NCBI GenBank assembly: GCA_965215765.1
Contig: OZ244118.1
Location: forward strand, 1,984,001 to 2,048,000
DNA: 64,000 bases
Reading direction: 5' to 3'
Source of the DNA: G965212025 sp965215765
GTDB lineage: Bacteria > Pseudomonadota > Gammaproteobacteria > Poriferisulfidales > Oxydemutatoraceae
Below the pieces are notes generated by a model. It had not been told where the DNA came from. It ran no database searches and saw nothing but the letters and a program-made list of their open reading frames with translations. Positions 47,586 to 55,418 of this stretch are shown in pieces; position 1 is the first letter of the stretch; the number at the start of each line of letters is the position of its first letter. The translations under genes were made by a program, and so were the position numbers.

Positions 47586-48956
47586 ATGGGTAAAATTGGT
47601 TCCGTTCAAAATTATTCAGGTCTGGCTGGCACCTCAGGCACCAGTGGTGCAGGTGGTGTCTCTGGAAACAAAGGACAGGATTCCACAAAAATTCAGCAAG
47701 GTCAATCTTGGTACAGCCGAATAAGCAGCTGGGTTCAAAACAGTGCGCAACCCTCCTATTCACTGTCACAACATAGTACCCACACCCCCGGTAAGACCGA
47801 AGCAAAGTCGGGTTGGAGTTGGGGTGGCCTCCTGAATATGGTAACGAGTAAAAAAATATTCCCCGAAATGAACATCACAAAATGGAGCAATGGAAAAGCT
47901 TCAGAGTACGAAGCACGGTCCGTAGCATCGCTTAAAGAACAAAATATTTTCATTGAGACCGAAATGGATGATGGAATGGTGATGATCGATGCCATAAAGC
48001 TGACTGCGGATAGCGAGTTGCCATCAAAAGAATTGAGCGGTCAGCAAATGCACGATCTGGCCGATGCCATAGTTGAAGACACCCCTGCTCCGCAAAAAAC
48101 GGCAGCCAGGTCTGACATCAGTGTCACTGCATCCTCTGGAAAATCCGCGACACCCGTACTTGACGAGGTGGTGAGCAGCTGGGTTCAAAACAGTGCGCAA
48201 CCCTCCGATTCACTGTCACAACATAGTACCCACACCCCCGGTAAGACCGAAGCAAAGTCGGGTTGGAGTTCGGGTGGCCTCCAGAATATGGTAACGAGTA
48301 AAAAAATATTCCCCGAAATGAACATCACAAAATGGAGCAATGGAAGAGCTTCAGAGTACGAAGCACAGTCCGTAGCATCGCTTAAAGAACAAAACATTTT
48401 CATTGAGTCCGAAATGGATGATGGAATGGTGATGATCGATGCCATAAAGCTGACTGCGGATAGCGAGCTGCCATCAAAAGAATTGAGCGGCCAGCAAATG
48501 CACGATCTGGCCGATGCCATGGTTGAAGACACCCCTGCTCCGCAAAAAACGGCAGCCAAGTCTGACATCAGTGTCACTGCATCCTCTGGAAAATCCGCGA
48601 CACCCGTACTTGACGAGGTGGCAAGCAAGTGGTTAGCAAACAGCAGGGACTGGGAAGCATCACAGGTCTACAAGGCAGCCGAGGAAGTGATGAACCAGGC
48701 AGGATTTGGGACGACCCCCAAGTTCAGGAGCAAGTCCGACCCCGACACGGCAATAAAAAACAGAGACAGTGCTGGCATAGGAATTCTCACAAAATTTTGC
48801 GAGGGGGCAGGAGGTAAAGAACGTTCAAAAATGACTACTACCGAGTTTAAGGTGGGTTTTAAATTAGCTGTCTTGAGCCATGCCTCTGAACAAACTAATT
48901 GGTTTGAGCGTATTGATAGAAGTCTGACGGACGCCGGTTGGGATCCGGCAAATTAG
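47586..48956 (+). CDS. Family P protein P1, internally duplicated
   Basis: 456 residues, unrecognised. The N-terminus is unlike the other family P members: glycine/serine-rich (SGLAGTSGTSGAGGVSG). A 150-residue block (WVQNSAQPS to TPVLDEV) then occurs twice, almost identical, with a 450-bp period (47732 and 48182). The last 110 residues are the family C-terminal domain: LDEVASKWLANSRDWEAS, KFRSKSDPDTAIKNRDSAG, MTTTEFKVGFK, and a final NWFERIDRSLTDAGWDPAN. No signal peptide or membrane segment. First of a tandem cluster. The start after AGGAG was chosen over an upstream frame lacking an RBS. Confidence 0.8.
   Translation: MGKIGSVQNYSGLAGTSGTSGAGGVSGNKGQDSTKIQQGQSWYSRISSWVQNSAQPSYSLSQHSTHTPGKTEAKSGWSWGGLLNMVTSKKIFPEMNITKWSNGKASEYEARSVASLKEQNIFIETEMDDGMVMIDAIKLTADSELPSKELSGQQMHDLADAIVEDTPAPQKTAARSDISVTASSGKSATPVLDEVVSSWVQNSAQPSDSLSQHSTHTPGKTEAKSGWSSGGLQNMVTSKKIFPEMNITKWSNGRASEYEAQSVASLKEQNIFIESEMDDGMVMIDAIKLTADSELPSKELSGQQMHDLADAMVEDTPAPQKTAAKSDISVTASSGKSATPVLDEVASKWLANSRDWEASQVYKAAEEVMNQAGFGTTPKFRSKSDPDTAIKNRDSAGIGILTKFCEGAGGKERSKMTTTEFKVGFKLAVLSHASEQTNWFERIDRSLTDAGWDPAN
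47732..48631 (+). repeat. 450-bp direct duplication inside P1
   Basis: Two nearly identical copies of 450 bp (47732-48181 and 48182-48631) keep the reading frame. The few differences are mostly single bases, so the duplication is young. Confidence 0.95.
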
Positions 48957-49019
48957 GCACAGTTCGTTTTAGCCCGAAAGTGGGTTTTTTGAAAACAAAA
49001 CATTGAGGTTACAGGAACA

Positions 49020-49949
49020 GTGAACTCTCTTGATTTTACTAAAAAATATACAGGCCTGTCTAACGCCAAGGCGGTAAATTCCTTAACAGAAGTGACCGGC
49101 ATTAATAATCAGCAATTTACAGCCATCCAGCATGGTCAGCACTGGCACAGCCGCCTGTCGTGCTGGATTAAAGACGGCGTACGCTCCTTCTTTTCGCCTT
49201 TGCGAAAAAATGCCACCAATACGGCTTGGGAACAGTTGGGTCAAGACTTGAGTAAAGACGGGGCTATTGACACAAATAAGAAGCAGCTTGCCCAAACAAA
49301 AATCAAAAGATGGCAAAAAGAAGGGGTTCCTTTACGGGTATTGCACGTCAGGCAGTTGCTTCGGCAGGTGGATCAAGATTTTAGCTCCCGACCGCCCACC
49401 AGCCTGAGGGCTGAACTAAATAACTACAGGCCTGATGATGGGGAAAAGTTCAGTTTCAAAGTCTCGCTTTCCACTCGAACAGAGAGCACCAAAGAAGTTT
49501 GGAAAATGGAACCCCTTAGTAATGAAGAGAGAACAGTTATGGAATCGTTCGCACCTTTCTCCCGGAACCGCTCGCCCGACCCTGATTTTGAGACACCCAA
49601 GCTTGATGAGGTGGCAGAGGAATTTACAACAACGGGGGGGAACTGGGATTTACCAAGTGTCGGCAATGCAGTCGATGAGTTGCTAGACAAGAACGGGATC
49701 GGGACGACCGCCGAATTCAAGCAAGCTGGCGACTCTGAAAAGGCACTTGATAACAAAGCCGCAGCTGCTGGAATCGTCATGACGAAGTTTATCGACAATG
49801 CACGTGAGAAGGGGACTGTCGGCATAAAAACTGAAAAATTCAAGAGTGACTTTGAAAAAGCCTTTCTTGAAGTTATCTCTGAAAGAAAGGATTGGTTTGA
49901 GCGTATCGATAGAAGTCTGACGGACGCCGATTTGGATCCGGCAAATTAG
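49020..49949 (+). CDS. Family P protein P2
   Basis: 309 residues, unrecognised. GTG start after GAGGTTACAGGAACA, the leader conserved across the family. N-domain (about 1-125): DFTKKYTGLSNAKAVNSLTEVT, QHGQHWHSRLSCWIKDGVRSF, FSPLRKNATNTAWEQLG, and KIKRWQKEGVPLRVLHVRQL. A short linker follows, without repeats. C-domain (about 195-309): TPKLDEVAEEFTTTGGNWDLPS, DELLDKNGIGTTAEFKQAG, and the end WFERIDRSLTDADLDPAN. No membrane helices. Lies 63 bases after P1; a weak GCCC/GGG-T6 hairpin (48971-48990) lies between. Confidence 0.8.
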   Translation: MNSLDFTKKYTGLSNAKAVNSLTEVTGINNQQFTAIQHGQHWHSRLSCWIKDGVRSFFSPLRKNATNTAWEQLGQDLSKDGAIDTNKKQLAQTKIKRWQKEGVPLRVLHVRQLLRQVDQDFSSRPPTSLRAELNNYRPDDGEKFSFKVSLSTRTESTKEVWKMEPLSNEERTVMESFAPFSRNRSPDPDFETPKLDEVAEEFTTTGGNWDLPSVGNAVDELLDKNGIGTTAEFKQAGDSEKALDNKAAAAGIVMTKFIDNAREKGTVGIKTEKFKSDFEKAFLEVISERKDWFERIDRSLTDADLDPAN

Positions 49950-50012
49950 GCGCAGCTTGTTTTAGCCCGAAAGTGGGTTTTTTGAAAGCAAAACATTGGA
50001 GTTACAGGAACA

Positions 50013-51236
50013 GTGAACTCTCTTGATTTTACTAAAAAATATACAGGCCTGTCTAACGTCAAGGTGGTGAATTCCTTGACAGAAGTGACCGGCATTGATA
50101 ATCAGGAATTTACAGTCATCCAGCATGGTCAGCGCTGGCACAGCCGCCTATCGTGCTGGATTAAAGACAGCGCACGCTCCTTCTTTTCGCCTCTGCGAAA
50201 AAATACCACCAATGCGGCTTGGGAACAGTTGGGTCAAGACTTGAGTGAAGACGGGGCTATTGACACAAATGAGAAGCAGCTTGCCCAAACAAAAATCAAA
50301 AGATGGCAAAAAGAAGGGGTTCCTTTACGGGTATTGCACGTCAGGCAGTTGCTTCGGCAGGTGGATCAAGATTTTAGCTCCCGACCGCCCACCAACCTGA
50401 GGGGTGAACTAAATAACTACAGGCCTGATGATGGGGAAAAATTCAGTTTCAAAGTCTCGCTCTCCTCTCGAACAGAGAGCACCGAAGAAATTTGGAAAAT
50501 GGAACCCCTCAGTAATGAAGAGAGAACAGTTGGAGCTCAGGAATTCATGGGTCTCACTCAATCAGTGGACTCCGAAAACCAGGCAACAAATTCGGGAACC
50601 CAATCCCTGGAAGCTTCTGAGGATAGTGATACGAGTGCAGAGGATTCCTCTCAAAGTACAAGTGTGAAAATCCTTGACCCCGCTCAAACAGAGGGCACCG
50701 AAGGCTCGGAAACCCTATCCCTTAAAGAGCAACAATTTTCTGCCGCACTGTCGAATGTATTTAAGGATTCTGATGACAGTACACAACAAACAGCCAATCT
50801 GACAAAAGCCATGGAATCGTTCGCACCTTCCTTCCAGAACCACTCGCCCGACCCTGAATCAGAGACACCCAAGCTTGATGATGTGGCACAGCAATTTGTA
50901 ACAGAAGGAGGTAGTTGGGCAACACCAGATATCTACGAAGCAGTCGTGGAGTTGCTCAACAAAGACGAGATCGAAGTGACCGACAAATTCAAGCAAGCTG
51001 GCAACTCTAAACAGGCCTACGATAATAAATCCGCGCTCGTCAAGGATGTCATGACGAAGTTTCACGAGATTGCAGAGCCGAAGGAGAATGTCAGAGGGGG
51101 TAAAAAGTTTTCCGGCATGACTGCTGAAGAGTTCAAGAGTGACTTTAAAAAGGCCTCTTCAGAAGTTGCCTATGCAAAAGCGAATTGGTTTAAGCGTGTA
51201 GAGGATGATTGGGATCCAAATGTGACTGATCTTTAA
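50013..51236 (+). CDS. Family P protein P3
   Basis: 407 residues. N-domain nearly identical to P2 (GTG start, same leader). The linker is expanded with acidic serine/threonine/glutamine-rich sequence (NSGTQSLEASEDSDTSAEDSSQST, KILDPAQTEGTEGSE). The C-domain has SETPKLDDVAQQFVTEGGSWATPDIYEAVVELLNKDEIEVT, and the end differs (WFKRVEDDWDPNVTDL). P2 and P3 thus share one end while linker and C-domain vary. Confidence 0.8.
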   Translation: MNSLDFTKKYTGLSNVKVVNSLTEVTGIDNQEFTVIQHGQRWHSRLSCWIKDSARSFFSPLRKNTTNAAWEQLGQDLSEDGAIDTNEKQLAQTKIKRWQKEGVPLRVLHVRQLLRQVDQDFSSRPPTNLRGELNNYRPDDGEKFSFKVSLSSRTESTEEIWKMEPLSNEERTVGAQEFMGLTQSVDSENQATNSGTQSLEASEDSDTSAEDSSQSTSVKILDPAQTEGTEGSETLSLKEQQFSAALSNVFKDSDDSTQQTANLTKAMESFAPSFQNHSPDPESETPKLDDVAQQFVTEGGSWATPDIYEAVVELLNKDEIEVTDKFKQAGNSKQAYDNKSALVKDVMTKFHEIAEPKENVRGGKKFSGMTAEEFKSDFKKASSEVAYAKANWFKRVEDDWDPNVTDL

Positions 51237-51521
51237 CCAAGACCTGACAAAGGTTAAAGACACGCAATCTTTTGGCATTCACGGCTGGGAGTCTTGGTTT
51301 CAAGCTATCCGTTGCTCGTGAAAGTCAATGCCTGAGAAGTGGGTTGCGCAGACCCGAACTGACAAGATTCTTTTTTATTGAAGCGAAGCCCAAAAGTACC
51401 CAAAAAGCACTGTTGCCTGGCGGGGTCGATCGCCAACCAGGAATAGTGACCCCTGCCCCTAAAATCAGATAAGCCCCCAACACGAGCCAGCCACCGCCCC
51501 TTGGCTAAGGCCTGCCAGAAT
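51237..51521. other. Post-P3 spacer
   Basis: Repeated in similar form after P4 (54244-54506) and P5 (58703-58981): ACCTGACAAAGGTTAAAGACAC, TTCTTTTTTATTGA and related words. No gene seen. Confidence 0.55.
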
Positions 51522-51596
51522 TGGTGCCCGGAGCCGAAATCGAACCGGACCACACAGCTTTGCAGGCCGCTGCATTATCGCTCTGCCAACCGGCAA
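51522..51596 (-). pseudogene. Fused tRNA-Leu/tRNA-Cys remnant
   Basis: The 3' end of a tRNA-Leu (CCA, acceptor and T-arm, 51522-51550) runs straight into the body of a tRNA-Cys with its TTTGCAG anticodon region (51551-51596). The Cys 5' acceptor is mutated. A deletion between adjacent tRNA genes explains it. Not functional. Confidence 0.8.
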
Positions 51597-51857
51597 GCCT
51601 GCCAAACACATCAAAACCCATCCTGGTTAAGCATCCCCTCAATATGGTGTAACCTTAAGTCACGAGCCGTCATGGACACCGACTGAAACCCGTCGCCGGT
51701 CATCGCAACTCACAGGCACTTTCTTGTCGTTTTCAGAGCAATCAAAAAACCCGACAGCGACCTTCTGTGCGCGCCGCCCACTCTGTTGCGGACTGTTTCT
51801 TCAGAGATTTGGCAATTGAATTCTGTCCAGCAAAGAGCCGAAATCCTCGCACACAGA

Positions 51858-52281
51858 ATATGGTAACGGGTAAAAAATATTCCCCGAAATGAACATTACA
51901 AAATGGAGCAATTGAGGAGCTTCAGAACGCGTGACACAGTCAGTGAAACCACTTAAAGAAAAAATATTTTCAATGAGTCCGAACCGGATGATGGAATGGT
52001 GATGGTCAATACCATAAAGCGGGCTTCGGGACGACTGCCGATTTCAGGAGCAAGAGAACCCCGGCTTGGCACAAACAAACAGGAACAAGGCTGGTAAAGG
52101 GGTTCTCGCAAAATTTCACGAGAAGTCACCAAGTAAAGATCATTCAAAAATGACTACTGCCGAGTTTAAGGAAGGCTTCAAAGTAGCCGTCTTTGGCTAT
52201 GCCATTGACAGAAATGACTGGTTTGAGCATATCGATAAAAGTCTGACGGACGCTGGCCGGAGCCAGTCAAACCAAGCGTAG
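51858..52281 (+). pseudogene. P1-type remnant (first copy)
   Basis: Matches P1 (ATGGTAACGGGTAAAAAATATTCCCCGAAATGAACATTACAAAATGG and the following MDDGMVMI region) with stops and an internal deletion. It continues into the C-domain, ending FEHIDKSLTDAGRSQSNQA at 52281. The last 72 codons are open (from 52066) but lack the domain's first half. Confidence 0.82.
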
Positions 52282-52365
52282 TTCGTTTTAGTCTGAATTG
52301 GTGTACAATATGCAGACGCCCGGTACACGGTTTTTTGAATGCAACACAGTGAGGTTACAGGAATA

Positions 52366-54243
52366 ATGGGCACAGTCGGTTTTACTAAAAAATATACAAG
52401 CTTATCTGATGCCAAGGGGGTCAATCCCTTGGCAGAAGTGACCAACATCCACGATCAGAAATTTGAAACCGTCCAGCATGGTCAGCGCTGGCACAGCCGT
52501 CTGGCGTGCTGGATTAAAGACAGCACTCGCTCCTTTTTTTCGCCTTTGCGAAAAAATAACCCCAATAAGGCTTGGCGGGAATTGAGCAGAGACCTTGGCA
52601 AGGACACGACCATCAGCGAAGAAAGCAAGGATCTTGCCCAAAGAAGGATCGTAAGATGGCAAAAAGGAGGGGTTCCTTTACGGAAATTGCACGTCATGCG
52701 GTTGCTTCGGCAACTGGATGAAAGTTTTGCCTCCCAACAGAACATGGATCCTCAGGTTCCCAACTTGACTGGGGATGGGGATCAGATCCACGTAGGAATC
52801 GATGATCCCGTTCACGAAACCCTGGATTCCTCTCAAACAGGCAACCTCAGTCAGAAAACCCTGGATTCCTCTCAAACAGGGAGCACCAATCTGGAAACCC
52901 GGGATTTCTCTCAAACAGAGAGCACCAATCTGGAAACCCGGGATTTCTCTCAAACAGAGAACACCGAAAAACTGAGTACATCTTGGCAACACCATTCCCT
53001 TAAGGCTGTTCCCAAGGATATTAAAGGTTCGAGAAGCCTTGATGATGCAAAGAAGAGTGTCATGAATCTAGAGGCTCCCATTCAAACAGAACCCAAGGCA
53101 GAGTTGGAACCCGAAAACCCTAGCACAGAGACCAACGAAAGTAAGGGATCAGTATGGGACGACCTGCTCATCAAAGATGAACCTGACACGCGCTCTGAAT
53201 CGGAAATTTTTCAGACCTCCCCTGAAGTTCAGGAAGCAAGCTCGGAACACCAATCCCCTCTGCCTACAGGGAGCACCAATCTGGAAACCCAAGATTCCCA
53301 TCAAACAGAGGTCGCCAATCTGAGAAGCCGGAGTCAAACAGGGGGCACCGTAAAACAGAGAAAAGACTTGCAATCCTTCCGGCGTTCCCAATCCTTTAAC
53401 ACTAGTGTGAAGAGTGATACAGATCCAAAGGCTCCCATTCAAACAGAAACCCACAGTGTGAAGAGTGATACGGATCCAGAGGCTCCCATTCAAACAGAAA
53501 CCCACAGTGTGAAGAGTGATACAGATCCAGAGGCTCCCATTCAAACAGAGACCCGCACAAAGGAGGAAGAATTTTACGATGCACTTAACAGCTCACTCAA
53601 CAGTCAAGATGAGCCGGAAATTCCTCAGAGTGATGAACTGGAAGTTTCTCAGAGTGATGAACCGGAAATTCCTCAGAGTGATGAAACGGAATTTTTTCAG
53701 AGTATTGAAAACATCGACTTGACAGAAGCCGTTCAGAAAGGCGACGGGACAGCAAAGCTAAAAGCCGATCTGGAAGATGCCATGAAGTCGATAGAACAAC
53801 CCACCTTTCAGACCCCGCCGCCCGCTCCTAAATCTGAGACCCCCAAGCTTGATGAGGTGGCAAATACATTTGTAACAAAGGACCATGAATGGGTGACACC
53901 GCATATCTACGAAGCAGTGGTGGACTTGTTCAACAAGAAGGGAATCGTTCCGACCGCTGAATTCAGGCAAGCTGACAATGAAGGAAAAGCACATAACAAC
54001 AGAATGGATGTCGCCGGTGCTGTCATGACCAGGTTTTTCAGGAATACAGATGGGAAGGAGCCGGGGCTTGTCAAAAAGTCTGCGCATCTGTCTGTTGATG
54101 AGTTTAAGCTTAACTTTGAGAAAGCCTTTCTTGAAATTACCAGTGAAAAAACGAATTGGTTTGAGGTTGCCGACACAGAACTGGTGGATGGTAATTGGGA
54201 TACAGCAGCACTGACGGATAAACAACTCTTAACTAAGACCTGA
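52366..54243 (+). CDS. Family P protein P4, long repeat linker
   Basis: 625 residues, the largest intact member. N-domain as in P2 (MGTVGFTKKYTSLSDAKGVNPLAEVT and so on, about 1-125). A linker of about 370 residues has several repeat types: 13-residue TNLETRDFSQTES units, three 17-residue SVKSDTDPEAPIQTETH units (53411-53562), and 8-residue QSDEPEIP units (53610-53710). Then comes the C-domain, TPKLDEVANTFVTKDHEWVTPHIYEAVVDLF, to WDTAALTDKQLLTKT. The linker is acidic and rich in S/T/Q/E, hence probably unstructured. ATG after GAGGTTACAGGAATA; TACAAT -10 at 52304. No signal peptide seen. Confidence 0.82.
   Translation: MGTVGFTKKYTSLSDAKGVNPLAEVTNIHDQKFETVQHGQRWHSRLACWIKDSTRSFFSPLRKNNPNKAWRELSRDLGKDTTISEESKDLAQRRIVRWQKGGVPLRKLHVMRLLRQLDESFASQQNMDPQVPNLTGDGDQIHVGIDDPVHETLDSSQTGNLSQKTLDSSQTGSTNLETRDFSQTESTNLETRDFSQTENTEKLSTSWQHHSLKAVPKDIKGSRSLDDAKKSVMNLEAPIQTEPKAELEPENPSTETNESKGSVWDDLLIKDEPDTRSESEIFQTSPEVQEASSEHQSPLPTGSTNLETQDSHQTEVANLRSRSQTGGTVKQRKDLQSFRRSQSFNTSVKSDTDPKAPIQTETHSVKSDTDPEAPIQTETHSVKSDTDPEAPIQTETRTKEEEFYDALNSSLNSQDEPEIPQSDELEVSQSDEPEIPQSDETEFFQSIENIDLTEAVQKGDGTAKLKADLEDAMKSIEQPTFQTPPPAPKSETPKLDEVANTFVTKDHEWVTPHIYEAVVDLFNKKGIVPTAEFRQADNEGKAHNNRMDVAGAVMTRFFRNTDGKEPGLVKKSAHLSVDEFKLNFEKAFLEITSEKTNWFEVADTELVDGNWDTAALTDKQLLTKT
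53411..53562 (+). repeat. 51-bp in-frame repeat, three copies
   Basis: AGTGTGAAGAGTGATACNGAT...CAAACAGAAACCCAC is repeated three times, each 51 bp (17 codons), inside P4. Copy number changes would keep the frame. Confidence 0.92.
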
Positions 54244-54506
54244 CAAAGGTTAAAGACACACAATCTTTTAACTTTCGTGGCAGAGAGTCTTGGTTTCAAG
54301 CGTACCTGTTGCTCGTGTAAGTCAATGCCTAAAAAGCAGGTTTCACAAACCAGTTCAGACAAGGTTCTTTTTTATTGAGCGAAGCCAAAAGCACTGTTGC
54401 CCGGCAGGGCTGATCGTCAACAAGGAATGGTGACCCCCGCCCGCAAAATCAGATAAGATTCCAACGCAAGTCAGCCACTGCCCCTTGGTTAAGGCTCGCC
54501 AGAAAT

Positions 54507-54594
54507 TGGTGCCCGGAGCCGGAATCGAACTGACACGAGGCACCGACTCAAGGGATTTTAAGTCCCTCGCGTCTACCTATTCCGCCACCCGGGC
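54507..54594 (-). pseudogene. tRNA-Leu (UAA), damaged copy
   Basis: Nearly identical to the intact tRNA-Leu at 58982-59069, including CCA and the TTAA anticodon loop. The T-stem carries an A-C mismatch and a G-U pair (GTCAG against CCGGC), and the variable arm has one change. Probably a decaying duplicate, though it could still fold. Confidence 0.65.
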
Positions 54595-54604
54595 AAACTT
54601 TCTG

Positions 54605-54675
54605 AGGCTAGTGCCGGAACCGAACCGGCCTGCGCGGCTTTGCAGACCGCTGCATTATCGCTCTGCCAACCAGCA
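54605..54675 (-). pseudogene. tRNA-Cys (GCA), damaged copy
   Basis: Anticodon region TTTGCAG is kept. The 5' acceptor (TGCTGGT) no longer pairs with the 3' ACTAGCC, and the T-loop reads TTCGGTT, losing the invariant A58. Not expected to function. Confidence 0.75.
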
Positions 54676-54940
54676 AGCCTGCCAAACACATCAAAACCCA
54701 TCCAGGTTAAGCATCCCCTCAATATAGAGTAACCTTAAGTCACGAGCCGTCATGGACGCCGCCTGAAACCCGTCGCCGGTCACCGCAACTCACAGGCACT
54801 TTCTTGTCGTTTTCAGAGCAATCAAAAAACCCGACAGCGACCTTCTGTGCGCGCCGCCCACTCTGTTGCGGACTGTTTCTTCAGAGATTTGGCAATTGAA
54901 TTCTGTCCAGCAAAGAGCCGAAATCCTCGCACACAGAATA

Positions 54941-55361
54941 TGGTAACGGGTAAAAAATATTCCCCGAAATGAACATTACAAAATGGAGCAATTGAGGAGC
55001 TTCAGAATGCGTGACACAGTCAGTGAAACCACTTAAAGAAAAAATATTTTCAATGAGTCCGAACCGGATGATGGAATGGTGATGGTCAATACCATAAAGC
55101 GGGCTTCGGGACGACTGCCGATTTCAGGAGCAAGAGAACCCCGGCTTGGCACAAACAAACAGGAACAAGGCTGGTAAAGGGGTTCTCGCAAAATTTCACG
55201 AGAAGGCACCAAGTAAAGATCATTCAAAAATGACTACTGCCGAGTTTAAGGAAGGCTTCAAAGTAGCCGTCTTTGGCTATGCCATTGACAGAAATGACTG
55301 GTTTGAGCATATCGATAAAAGTCTGACGGACGCTGGCCGGAGCCAGTCAAACCAAGCGTAG
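54941..55361 (+). pseudogene. P1-type remnant (second copy)
   Basis: Near-exact duplicate of 51858-52281 with the same stops and internal deletion, part of the 3.08-kb duplication. Confidence 0.82.
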
Positions 55362-55418
55362 TTCGTTTTAGTCTGAATTGATGTAAAATATGCAGACACA
55401 CGGTACTCGGTTTTTTGA

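Noticed and set aside
48971..48990. AGCCCGAAAGTGGGTTTTTT as a strong terminator between P1 and P2 (also 49964-49983)
   Set aside because: The stem has only three G-C pairs plus weak ends, and the T-tract is conserved in the 5' leaders of all family members. At most it is a leaky attenuator; not listed as a terminator.
54507..54675. Second functional tRNA-Leu/tRNA-Cys pair
   Set aside because: The Cys copy has an unpaired acceptor and has lost A58, and the Leu copy has T-stem mismatches. Treated as decaying duplicates.
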